Origin: CAVPGP01 sp963704025
Lineage (GTDB): Bacteria; Actinomycetota; Thermoleophilia; Gaiellales; Gaiellaceae
Length of the DNA stretch: 64,000 bases
Direction of reading: 5' to 3'
Assembly (NCBI GenBank): GCA_963704025.1
Contig: CAVPGP010000001.1
Coordinates: 1,116,001 to 1,180,000 of the forward strand
Shown: positions 41,391-48,524 of the stretch, piece after piece
Layout: the number at the start of each line of letters is the position of its first letter
How positions within the stretch are numbered: the first letter of the stretch is position 1
Position numbers and translations under genes: made by a program
The notes under the pieces: generated by a model
The model's input: the letters and a program-made list of their open reading frames with translations, nothing else
What the model was told of the DNA's origin: nothing
Databases searched by the model: none

Positions 41391-42286
41391 TCGAGCTGAG
41401 ACGCGTGGTGTCGGCGGCGGACGCCGAGGTCTTTCTCGGCGTCCGCAACCGGATCGAGCCGGAGTATCCGTTCGGACGCGCCGCGTTCGAGTCCGTGCGC
41501 CACTACCCGGAGCGGCTCGACCTCGTTGCGTACTGGAACGGCGTCCCCATCGGCGTGGGCTCGGCGGGCCGGCATTTCGACAACCCGGACGGGCCGTGGT
41601 CGTTCTCGAACGTCCGCGTTGCGCGGGATCACCGCCGTCGCGGGATCGGCACGGCGATCTTCGCCGCCGTCGCCGAGCACGTCGCGGCGCAGGGGAAGAC
41701 GGGCCTGTACACGGTCCTGCGCGAGGACGACGCCGACTCGCGGGGGTTTCTCGCCAGACGCGGCTGGGAGGAGGTGCTGCGGACGCAACACGTGCGATTC
41801 GAGCTCACGCGGCGATCAGGCGAGCCTGTGCTCCCCGAAGGGGTCGAGCTCGTGACGATGGCCGAGGCCCTCGACGCGCTCGTCTACGACGCAGCGGTCG
41901 AGATCGAGCAGGACCTGCCTGCGGCCGACGACGTCGTCACCGGGACGCTCGAGGAATGGCGTGAGCGCGCTGTCGGACCGCTCGGCGTCCGCGCCTGCTC
42001 GTTCGCGGCGCTCTCCGGCGGACAGGTCGTCGGCTACGCGATCCTCGAGGACGGCGAGGACGGGATCGCGTATCACGCCATGACCGGGGTGCGGCGGGGC
42101 TGGCGCGGCCGCGGCCTGGCGCGCGCTCTCAAGGAGCGGCAGCTGGCCGCCGCGCGCGCCGCCGGCTACCGCGAGGTGCGGGCCGCCAACGAGGTCGGCA
42201 ACGCTCCCATGCGCGCGCTGAACGAGAAGCTCGGCTACACGCCGCTCCATGCGTGGCTCCACGTGCGCGGGCCGTTGCTGCGATAG
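41387..42286 (+). CDS. Two-domain GNAT acetyltransferase (third of three)
   Basis: The 299-residue protein repeats the two-GNAT layout: VRVARDHRRRGIGTAIFAAV in the first half and TGVRRGWRGRGLARALKERQ in the second. The GTG start at 41387 overlaps the MFS stop (GTGA). Its final codons run into the leader of the second glnA, whose possible TAGGAT -10 box contains the TAG stop. Like the other two copies it may modify a compound that the neighbouring pumps export; this is inference. Confidence 0.85.
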   Translation: MIELRRVVSAADAEVFLGVRNRIEPEYPFGRAAFESVRHYPERLDLVAYWNGVPIGVGSAGRHFDNPDGPWSFSNVRVARDHRRRGIGTAIFAAVAEHVAAQGKTGLYTVLREDDADSRGFLARRGWEEVLRTQHVRFELTRRSGEPVLPEGVELVTMAEALDALVYDAAVEIEQDLPAADDVVTGTLEEWRERAVGPLGVRACSFAALSGGQVVGYAILEDGEDGIAYHAMTGVRRGWRGRGLARALKERQLAAARAAGYREVRAANEVGNAPMRALNEKLGYTPLHAWLHVRGPLLR

Positions 42287-42301
42287 GATGCCCCGCGTCT
42301 T

Positions 42302-42354
42302 GGAGGCGACGGAGCCTCAGGCGCGGAGCGTTCCGCCTGCGTCTGGGGCTCTTT
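42302..42354 (+). promoter_or_regulatory. Leader hairpins of the second glnA, with the shared 17-base element
   Basis: GGAGGCGACGGAGCCTC (42302-42318) matches 15 of 17 bases of the element in the first glnA leader. Its 3' arm overlaps a following stem, AGCCTC...GGGGCT with an inner AGGC/GCCT and GGA/TCC part (42313-42350), followed by CTTTCC. The stem is less regular than in the first leader and the U-run is short, so termination is weaker. The 93-base gap before the gene holds nothing else apart from the GGGAGGAG ribosome site. Confidence 0.6.
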
Positions 42355-42379
42355 CCATTTCTGGGAGGAGAGTGAGCGC

Positions 42380-43744
42380 ATGGCGATGATCGAGAGCAAG
42401 GACCGGGCGACATCGGATCCGGAGGCGCGCAAGCGCGTCCTGAAGGAGATGAAGGAGCAGGGCGTCGAGTACCTGCTGCTGTGGTTCACGGACCTCGAGG
42501 GGCATCTGAAGAGCTTCGCCGTCACGCCGTCCGAGGTCGAGGGCGCGCTCGACGACGGGATGGGCTTCGACGGCTCGTCGATCACCGGGTTCAACGCGAT
42601 CGAGGAGTCCGACATGGTCGCGATCCCGGATCCGGGGACGTACCGCCTGATGCCGTCGCGCGAGGGCGAGACGAAGGTCGGCAGGATGATCTGCGACGTC
42701 GTCAAGCCGGACGGCGAGCCGTACGAGGGCGATCCGCGCTACGTCCTCCGCCGCGCGCTCGAGCGGATGGAGTCGATGGGCTTCGACACCTTCAACGTCG
42801 GGCCCGAGCTCGAGTACTTCCTCTTCCGGGACAACGCGAGCACGGAGACCCTGGACGAGGGCGGCTACTTCGCCATGACCGCGCTCGACGCGGCGACAGA
42901 GCTCCGCAACGAGACGATCCAGGCGCTCGAGGCGGTCGGGATCCCGATCGAGTACCACCACCACGAGGTGGCGCCCTCGCAGCATGAGATCGACATGCGC
43001 TACGCGTCGGCGCTCGACATGGCCGACTTCACGATCACCTACCGGCTGATCGTCAAGGAGATCGCGGCGAAGAACGGCGTCTACGCAACGTTCATGCCGA
43101 AGCCGCTCTTCGGCGAGAACGGCTCGGGCATGCACACGCACATGTCGCTCTTCAAGGACAATCGGAACCAGTTCTTCGACGGCGACGACAAGTACAACCT
43201 CTCGCCCGCCGGGAAGCAGTTCATCGCCGGGCTGCTCCGGCACGCGCGCGAGCTGTCGGCCGTATTCGCGCAGTGGGTCAACTCCTACAAGCGGCTCGTG
43301 CCCGGCTTCGAGGCGCCCGTGTACGTCGCCTGGTCGCAGCGCAACCGCTCGGCGCTGATCCGCATCCCGCTCTACAAGCCCGGCTCGGAGCAGGCCACGC
43401 GGGCGGAGATCCGCTGCCCCGATCCGGCCTGCAACCCGTACCTGACCTTCGCGACGCTGCTGCACGCAGGCCTCGAGGGAATCGAGCAGGGCTACGAGCT
43501 GCCGGAGCCGATGGAGACGAACCTCTATCACCTGACCCCGGAGCAGCGGCGCGAGCAGGGCATCGTCTCGCTCCCAGAGACGCTGGGCGAGGCGATCGAC
43601 GAGTTCTCGCAGTCGGAGCTGATGCGGCGCGCCCTCGGGGACCACATCTTCGACAATTACGTCAGGTTGAAGCGGAAAGAATGGGACGAGTACCGCGTTC
43701 AGCTCACCCAGTGGGAGCTCGAGCGGTACCTGCCTGTGCTCTAG
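42380..43744 (+). CDS. glnA: Glutamine synthetase, type I (second of two, GSI-alpha-like)
   Basis: The 454-residue enzyme has the complete GS core: GFDGSSITGFNAIEESDM, MPKPLFGENGSGMHTHMSLF, NSYKRLVPGFEAPVYVAWS and NRSALIRIP. The region around the adenylylation site reads METNLYHLTPEQRRE, which is the pattern of GSI-alpha/thermophile enzymes that are not regulated by adenylylation; the protein is also shorter than the first copy. The ATG lies behind GGGAGGAG. Its leader shares a hairpin with the first glnA, suggesting common RNA-level control despite different enzyme subtypes. Confidence 0.95.
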   Translation: MAMIESKDRATSDPEARKRVLKEMKEQGVEYLLLWFTDLEGHLKSFAVTPSEVEGALDDGMGFDGSSITGFNAIEESDMVAIPDPGTYRLMPSREGETKVGRMICDVVKPDGEPYEGDPRYVLRRALERMESMGFDTFNVGPELEYFLFRDNASTETLDEGGYFAMTALDAATELRNETIQALEAVGIPIEYHHHEVAPSQHEIDMRYASALDMADFTITYRLIVKEIAAKNGVYATFMPKPLFGENGSGMHTHMSLFKDNRNQFFDGDDKYNLSPAGKQFIAGLLRHARELSAVFAQWVNSYKRLVPGFEAPVYVAWSQRNRSALIRIPLYKPGSEQATRAEIRCPDPACNPYLTFATLLHAGLEGIEQGYELPEPMETNLYHLTPEQRREQGIVSLPETLGEAIDEFSQSELMRRALGDHIFDNYVRLKRKEWDEYRVQLTQWELERYLPVL

Positions 43745-43860
43745 CCTTTCGGCGAACTGGCCGATCGGCGACTAGAAAGGCCCCCCCGATCGAGGGACAA
43801 TCGAGTTCAGCGGTCGTTGCGGCCTCGCCCAGGCTGCGCGACCGTCTGACGGCCGACTGC

Positions 43861-43882
43861 GAGCCGCGGGATTTCGCGGCTC
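43861..43882. terminator. Hairpin between convergent genes
   Basis: GAGCCGCG-GGATTT-CGCGGCTC forms a perfect 8-base-pair stem with a six-base loop in the 187-base gap after the second glnA. There is no strong U-run on either side. It lies 117 bases after the glnA stop and 50 bases after the end of the convergent PRC-barrel gene, and may stop both transcripts. Confidence 0.5.
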
Positions 43883-43931
43883 GTGGTCGTTCCGCGGCCG
43901 GATCGGCTCCCCGGAGCTACGGGAACCGGAG

Positions 43932-44186
43932 CTACAGGAAGCGGCGGATGCTGTCGCGCTCGACGCGGAGCCCGATCACCCTGGCGCCGTCGTCGATCTG
44001 CTCGATCGAGTCGGCCGGCACGAGCCGGCGGCGGCGCGAGAGGAAGCCGGAGCGGACGGACAGCGCGTCGGGCGTGTCCGGAGCCGTGCCGTACATCGGG
44101 CACTCGACACGTCCGACGATGCGCCCCCTCGCGTCCGCGACCAGGAAGCCCTTGGTCGAATGGAGGTCGTAGGCGAGTGCGCTCAC
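43932..44186 (-). CDS. Small PRC-barrel-like protein
   Basis: The 84-residue protein has the PRC-barrel layout: an early turn STKGFLVADARGRIVGRVECP, the basic patch SGFLSRRRRLVPADSIEQID and the end GARVIGLRVERDSIRRFL. PRC-barrel domains occur in RimM and the photosynthetic reaction-centre H subunit and often mediate protein or RNA contacts. The GTG at 44184-44186 is favoured; a TTG nine codons upstream is the alternative. Function here is unknown. Confidence 0.7.
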   Translation of the reverse strand: MSALAYDLHSTKGFLVADARGRIVGRVECPMYGTAPDTPDALSVRSGFLSRRRRLVPADSIEQIDDGARVIGLRVERDSIRRFL

Positions 44187-44271
44187 GTCCCCGAACCTAT
44201 TCCCCGCATGCAAGGAAATCCTTCTGGCTGCGGTAAAGCTTTTGTAAGGGGGCAGGTGGCGGTGGTCCCGG

Positions 44272-44706
44272 CTACGGCTTCGCAGACATCGCCCACCAGG
44301 CGACGGCGAGCGCAGCGATGTAGACGAGTGCGAGCACCGCGACGGCGCGGATCGGCCAGCCGCCGCCCCGACGGCGGGCGAGCCACGCGAAGAGCGTCAT
44401 CAGGAGGAGGATCACCAGCCCCGGCTCGGTGACGAGGAAGCCGACCCCGACCCAGCCGGGCTCGTCGTCGCCGAAGTTCCACTTGTCGAGGATCCACTGT
44501 GCCGCCGCACGCGTCAGCAGCCATGCGGGCAGGACGCCGATCAGGAGCGTCCGAAGCGTGGCGCCGAGCAGGAGCTCCCGGTTGGAGCGCCAGGCTGCAA
44601 GCGAGAGCGTCGCGGTCGCGGCCGTCGTGCCGAAGAGGAGCATGGCGCCGAGCACGTGCAGGAAGAGCGGGAGGTTCCACGAGTCGGGCCGGATCGTCGC
44701 GAGCAT
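44272..44706 (-). CDS. Small four-helix membrane protein (second of a pair)
   Basis: The 144-residue protein has four hydrophobic helices: LPLFLHVLGAMLLFGTTAAT, LLRTLLIGVLPAWLL-type, LVTEPGLVILLLMTLFAWLA and AVAVLALVYIAALAVAWW. The initial FLHVLGA phrase resembles DUF2269-type proteins. The ATG at 44704-44706 overlaps the stop of the paired gene (ATGA), so the two are co-translated and may form a complex. Function is unknown. Confidence 0.75.
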   Translation of the reverse strand: MLATIRPDSWNLPLFLHVLGAMLLFGTTAATATLSLAAWRSNRELLLGATLRTLLIGVLPAWLLTRAAAQWILDKWNFGDDEPGWVGVGFLVTEPGLVILLLMTLFAWLARRRGGGWPIRAVAVLALVYIAALAVAWWAMSAKP

Positions 44707-45188
44707 CAGTGCCCCGGCTTCCAGATCATCAGGACGAGGATCAGGAGCAGCGCGAGCCCGCTTCCGTAGGTGAGCAGCAGGGCCCGCCGGTCGCGCACCC
44801 GGAGTCGCAGCTCCTCGGAGGGGACGTCGCCGTCCGCGGCCAGGCGCAGCGCGAGCTGGCGCGTCTCCTCGTCGCGCTTGCCGCCGACGCCGCCGGCCCA
44901 GGCGGCGAACGCCCAGAGAATGATCGCCCCCCAGACCCAGAACTGCCCGTAGCCGTAGTCGAACGGCGCCTCGTGGACGAGCCAGAGCCCGAAGACCAGC
45001 GTCCCGACCGAGCCGACCCCGATCAGAGGGACCGCGTAGCGGATCAGCGTGAAGAGGGTCGCAACCTCGCTCGGCCGCTCCGCTCGTGTCAGCGCGAGCA
45101 GGTTGAGCGTTGCCGCCCAAGCACCGCCGCCGACCAGCAGGAACGCGCTGGTGACGTGCAGCGCGATGAGCCACTGGTAGGTGCTCAC
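44706..45188 (-). CDS. DUF2269-like membrane protein (first of a pair)
   Basis: The 160-residue protein has four hydrophobic helices. It starts STYQWLIALHVTSAFLLVGG, which fits the DUF2269 opening with a conserved His, and ends ALLLTYGSGLALLLILVLMIW. A cytosolic acidic loop (GGKRDEETRQLALRLAADGD) separates helices 3 and 4. The GTG at 45186-45188 has no Shine-Dalgarno sequence, so it may be leaderless. It is divergent from the sensor kinase with only 25 bases between starts. No function is established. Confidence 0.75.
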   Translation of the reverse strand: MSTYQWLIALHVTSAFLLVGGGAWAATLNLLALTRAERPSEVATLFTLIRYAVPLIGVGSVGTLVFGLWLVHEAPFDYGYGQFWVWGAIILWAFAAWAGGVGGKRDEETRQLALRLAADGDVPSEELRLRVRDRRALLLTYGSGLALLLILVLMIWKPGH

Positions 45189-45213
45189 GGCGCAAGCGTA
45201 CGCTGTGAGCCGG

Positions 45214-46776
45214 ATGGAAGTCAGGGACCGGCATTTCCGCCTGCTGACGGACACGATCGAGGCGGTCAACTCCTCGCTCGACCTGCAGGAGGTGCTCGAC
45301 CTCGTCGCGAGCAAGGTCGCAGACGCGCTCGAGGCCGACGCCTGCTTCGTCTATCTCTACGACGAGCAGGCCGGCGAGCTCGTGCTGCGGGCGACGCACG
45401 GCACGAACGTGGAGGAGATGACCCGGCGGCCGCGGATGCGCCCCGGCGAGGGGATCACCGGCGCGGCCGCGTTCGCGCGCGAGCCGGTGATGATCCCGGC
45501 GCAGGCGCACCTCGACGAGCGCTTCAAGAGCTTCACCAACCTGCCCGAGGACGAGTACGAGTCGATCCTCGCAGTGCCCATCCTCTCGCACTCCAGGCCG
45601 GCAGCACCTCCCGCCCGGCGGAGCCGGGCTCCGGTGCCGCCTGACGACGCTGACGGTACCTCGCTCTCCGGGCTCGTGCCCGAACGCACTGTGCCCTCCG
45701 GCGAAGCACCGTCCGCGTCGCCCCTGGAGCACGACGAGATGCGGGAGCGGCTCGAGGGCGCGCTCAACATCCGCACCCGCGAGCCGCGGGAGTTCACCGG
45801 CGACGAGATCGAGCTCCTGCTGGCGATCGCGGCCCAGGTGGCGCAGTCGATCGAGCACGCGAAGCTCTACGACGCCGCCCAGCGGCGCGTGCACGAGCTC
45901 GAGGCGCTGGCGCGCATCTCCGAGGCCGTCTCGGAGTCGCTCTACCTCGAGGAGTCGCTCGAGGCGATCGTGAAGACGACCATGACGGCGGTCGACGCGA
46001 CCGGGGCGGCGCTCGTGCTCGAGGACGGGAAGATCGCCTGGCCCGAGGGTCGTGCGGGGGCTCACGCCGTGCGCCTGCCGCTCCGCTGGCGCCGGCGGGA
46101 GATCGGCGAGCTCGTCTGCGACCGCGACTCGCCGTTCACCGAGGACGAGGTCGCGCTCCTCGAGGCGATCGCGCACCATGCGGCGGTCGCACTCGAGCAC
46201 GGGCGCGCGGTCATGCGCGGCGTGCTGGCCCAGGAGATCCACCACCGCGTCAAGAACAACCTGCAGACGGTGGCGTCGCTCCTCCGGCTCCAGGCGCGCG
46301 CGGCGGAGCGGATCGACCCGCGCAAGGCGCTCGAGGACTCCGTCTCGCGGATCCTCGCGATCGCCGCGGTGCACGAGGTGCTCACCGAGCGGCGCGAGGA
46401 CGACGTCGAGCTCTCGGATCTCGTCGACCGGCTGCGGGCGATGCTCGTCCAGGGGATCGGCGGCGGCAAGCACGTCGATGCGGCGCTGGGCGAGGTCTTC
46501 CTGGCGGGCGCCCGCGCGACGGCGCTCGCGCTCGTCTTCTCGGAGCTGTTGCAGAACGCGCTCGAGCACGGGGGCGACGAGATCCGCATCGAGCTGGCGC
46601 AGCGCGGCGACGATGCCGTGCTCGCGATCGTCGACGACGGGCCGGTCCCCGCGGACGGCGTCGACGGCACGGGCCTCTCGATCGTGCGTGCGCTCGTCCG
46701 CGACGAGCTACGGGGCAAGTTCGAGTTCGCCTCGGACGGCTTCGGGACGCGCGCCCAGGTCGTCTTCCCCGTCTAG
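45214..46776 (+). CDS. Soluble sensor histidine kinase, GAF plus HisKA_2 (PdtaS-like)
   Basis: The 520-residue protein lacks membrane helices. A GAF domain occupies residues 8-220 (SLDLQEVLDLVASKVADALEA onward) but is split by a foreign-looking insert near residues 125-173. A second, shorter GAF-like segment follows (residues 230-335). The catalytic part has the HisKA_2 box QEIHHRVKNNLQTVASLLRLQ with its phospho-accepting His, and a HATPase domain ending DGTGLSIVRALV. HisKA_2 kinases with GAF domains pair with ANTAR regulators (PdtaS/PdtaR, EutW/EutV). A fitting regulator is encoded at 48525-49094. Confidence 0.88.
   Translation: MEVRDRHFRLLTDTIEAVNSSLDLQEVLDLVASKVADALEADACFVYLYDEQAGELVLRATHGTNVEEMTRRPRMRPGEGITGAAAFAREPVMIPAQAHLDERFKSFTNLPEDEYESILAVPILSHSRPAAPPARRSRAPVPPDDADGTSLSGLVPERTVPSGEAPSASPLEHDEMRERLEGALNIRTREPREFTGDEIELLLAIAAQVAQSIEHAKLYDAAQRRVHELEALARISEAVSESLYLEESLEAIVKTTMTAVDATGAALVLEDGKIAWPEGRAGAHAVRLPLRWRRREIGELVCDRDSPFTEDEVALLEAIAHHAAVALEHGRAVMRGVLAQEIHHRVKNNLQTVASLLRLQARAAERIDPRKALEDSVSRILAIAAVHEVLTERREDDVELSDLVDRLRAMLVQGIGGGKHVDAALGEVFLAGARATALALVFSELLQNALEHGGDEIRIELAQRGDDAVLAIVDDGPVPADGVDGTGLSIVRALVRDELRGKFEFASDGFGTRAQVVFPV
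45591..45729 (+). repeat. In-frame 139-base palindromic insert inside a GAF domain
   Basis: CTCCAGG at 45591-45597 and CCTGGAG at 45723-45729 bracket a segment coding for a Pro/Ala/Ser-rich stretch unlike the surrounding domain. The GAF strand YESILAVPIL should continue directly into LEGALNIRTREPREFTG, which resumes after the segment. It also includes CGGCGGAGCCGGGCT, repeated exactly in the intergenic hairpin region at about 57437. A small REP-like element that landed in frame is a plausible origin. Confidence 0.5.
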
Positions 46777-46943
46777 ATGATTGATTCCTAACTGGCGTGG
46801 TTTCGGGGAGGGCATGCACCAAGCAGCGTGGCCGACTCGCACGCCGGCAAGGCTTGACCGCCTTGGCGGCGGTCGAGGCGGTCGCGATGCGCCGCGTGCA
46901 GGCCCCCAACCGGGAGTGCGCTAGTTAGGAATCAATCGTCTAG
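46773..46943. mobile_element. 171-base MITE-like element with 21-base terminal inverted repeats
   Basis: CTAGATGATTGATTCCTAACT at the left pairs with the reverse complement at 46923-46943 with one mismatch; the inner 15 bases (46779-46793 and 46923-46937) are perfect. The 129 bases between do not encode a supported protein. The element lies between convergent genes and overlaps the end of both. No transposase is nearby. A 16-base copy of its outer end is found at 21280. A very long-armed terminator is the alternative. Confidence 0.6.
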
Positions 46944-47453
46944 ATCGCGCTCTGGACACGGCGGCCGGCCGCGGTCGGGCAGATACCGCGTCGTGGGCGG
47001 GTAGCCTTCGACGACCCGGCGCTCGACGAGCCCGAGAGCCTGCAGGTCCTTGAGCGCCAGCGTCAGGGCTCGCGGGCTCGCCGGCAGCTCCTCGCGCAGG
47101 TCGCTGAAGCGCGCCCCGCCCCCGACGGCGACGAGAACCGGGATCGTCCACTTCTTGAGCGACAGCTCGCGGTCAGGCAGCACGTCGAGCAGGCCCAGGC
47201 AGCGCCGCGCGAGGCGCCGGCCCGCCGAGGTCAGGACGTACTCGGGGCGCAGCGGGTGGCCGTAGCCGGGGTTCCGGCCCACGTGCCCGGCCTCGATCAG
47301 CGCGGTGAGCGTGCGGGAGAGCGTCTCGCGCGGGATCCCGAGCCGGTTGGCGAGCAGGACGAACCGGGTGCCCCGCTCGCGCTCGAGCTCGGCCAGCACG
47401 GGTGCGGCCCAGCGGTGGTGGAAGAGGTCGGCGAGCTCTGAGGTTGACAACAA
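46932..47453 (-). CDS. Regulator with two HxlR-like winged-helix domains
   Basis: The 173-residue protein repeats an HxlR-type winged helix: residues 5-85 (HHRWAAPVLAELERERGTRF to AGRRLAR) and 97-160 (LKKWTIPVLVAVGGGARFSDLR to TRYLPDRG). Neither half has the N-terminal redox Cys of HypR or QorR. A TTG start at 47453 (or 47450) is used. It is divergent from the VOC gene with only 51 bases between, and GTTG-A-CAAC at its start may be its operator. The last codons run into the repeat element at 46773-46943. Confidence 0.8.
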   Translation of the reverse strand: MLSTSELADLFHHRWAAPVLAELERERGTRFVLLANRLGIPRETLSRTLTALIEAGHVGRNPGYGHPLRPEYVLTSAGRRLARRCLGLLDVLPDRELSLKKWTIPVLVAVGGGARFSDLREELPASPRALTLALKDLQALGLVERRVVEGYPPTTRYLPDRGRPPCPERDLDD

Positions 47454-47470
47454 AGTAGATCAAGTATAAA
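47444..47470 (+). promoter_or_regulatory. Probable promoter of the VOC-YCII operon
   Basis: TTGACA (47444-47449) and TATAAA (47465-47470) are both close to consensus, with a short spacer of 15 bases, which suggests activator or repressor control. The AT-rich island stands out from its GC-rich surroundings. The TTGACA is part of the palindrome GTTG-A-CAAC and lies inside the first codons of the divergent regulator. Confidence 0.55.
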
Positions 47471-47504
47471 AACCTGACCAGACAACTTCGAGAGGAGGTC
47501 CCCG

Positions 47505-47891
47505 ATGGCCCCGTTCGAGTACGACAACGACGGCGGTATCGTCATCTCGGTCAACGTCTCCAAGCTCGACGACGCGATCGACTGGTACACGAAGGCGCTC
47601 GGCTGGGAGCTCGACTACAAGCTCGATGAGTACGGCTGGTGCGAGATGAGGACGAGCAACCCCGCGATCCACGTCGGGCTCGGCCAGACCGAGGAGCTGA
47701 AGACGGAGAGCGGCACCGTGCCGACCTGGCGCGTCAAGGACATCGCCTCGGCCCGCTCGCACCTCGAGAGAGTCGGGACGCGCTTCGACGGCGACACCTA
47801 CGACGTGTCCGGGATGGTGCGGCTCGCGACCTTCTACGACCCCGACGGGAACCCGTGGATGCTCGCGCAGGTTCTGCAGCGGCCCGAATGA
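47505..47891 (+). CDS. VOC-superfamily (glyoxalase/dioxygenase-like) protein
   Basis: The 128-residue protein has the paired beta-alpha-beta-beta-beta modules of vicinal oxygen chelate proteins: IVISVNVSKLDDAIDWYTKALGWELDY opens the first, and LATFYDPDGNPWMLAQVLQ closes the second. It may act on a small molecule or bind one. A GAGAGGAGG ribosome site precedes the ATG. It is coupled to the YCII gene by a four-base overlap (ATGA) and is divergent from the double HxlR-like regulator. Confidence 0.88.
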   Translation: MAPFEYDNDGGIVISVNVSKLDDAIDWYTKALGWELDYKLDEYGWCEMRTSNPAIHVGLGQTEELKTESGTVPTWRVKDIASARSHLERVGTRFDGDTYDVSGMVRLATFYDPDGNPWMLAQVLQRPE

Positions 47892-48214
47892 CGCCCAGGG
47901 AGCTCGAGCGTTTCAGCTTCGTCCTCCTCCGGCGCGGGCCGCGTGCCCTGGAACTGCCGGAGGAGGAGCTGGAGCGGCTGCAGGCCGCGCACCTGGAGCA
48001 CCTCGCGGCGATGGCCGCCCGCGGGGTGCTCGCGGTGGCCGGGCCGTTCGAGGGGCAACCGGATGAATCGCTGCGGGGGTTCTGCCTCTACGTCACGGAC
48101 GTCGAGGAGACGCGCGCACTGGCTGAGCAGGATCCGTCGGTCCAGGCGGGCCGGATGGCGGTCGACGTCTTCTCGTGGTGGACGACGAAGGGCTCGGTCA
48201 GCTTTTCTCGTTGA
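47888..48214 (+). CDS. YCII-related protein
   Basis: The 108-residue protein has the YciI fold pattern: RFSFVLLRRGP, then LQAAHLEHLAAMAARGVLAVAGPFEG with the conserved His, and GFCLYVTDVEETRALAEQDPSVQAGRMAVDVFSWW. The family is a ferredoxin-like dimer, with some members acting as chloromuconolactone dehalogenase-like enzymes. It is co-translated with the VOC protein. Its stop overlaps the end of the convergent HesB-like gene by 17 bases. Confidence 0.88.
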   Translation: MTPRELERFSFVLLRRGPRALELPEEELERLQAAHLEHLAAMAARGVLAVAGPFEGQPDESLRGFCLYVTDVEETRALAEQDPSVQAGRMAVDVFSWWTTKGSVSFSR

Positions 48215-48482
48215 AGCCGAAGTGGAAGTGGTCGCCGTGCGCCTCGGCGTCCAGCTCCACTCCGGACAGCGCATCGGCGGCGGCCGGGTCGAGGTAGATC
48301 CGGGCCCCGTCCTGCTCGACGACCTGGTCGCCCTCGGTGGGCGAGTCGACGAGGGAGAGCTCGAGCTCCACCTCCCCGTCGACCTCCTCGGCGGAGATCC
48401 GCAGACCCGCGTCGGCCGGCGCGCCCTCGCTCGCGGTGGCGTTTCGGACGGCCTCGACGGCTTCAGGCGTCAGGGTCAGCAT
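48198..48482 (-). CDS. HesB/IscA-like protein lacking cysteines
   Basis: The 94-residue protein resembles the A-type iron-sulfur scaffold: LTLTPEAVEAVRNATASEGAPADAGLRISAEE at the start and GARIYLDPAAADALSGVELDAE later. The three cysteines that bind the cluster in IscA/ErpA are all missing; the C-terminal CxC position is replaced by HFHFGFNEKS. It therefore cannot be a normal cluster carrier. Such IscA-like proteins without cysteines are found in actinobacteria but are not characterised. It is divergent from the response regulator. Confidence 0.8.
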   Translation of the reverse strand: MLTLTPEAVEAVRNATASEGAPADAGLRISAEEVDGEVELELSLVDSPTEGDQVVEQDGARIYLDPAAADALSGVELDAEAHGDHFHFGFNEKS

Positions 48483-48524
48483 CGCCCCGAGTGTAGTCGC
48501 CCGGCCGATCCCTAAACTCGACCC

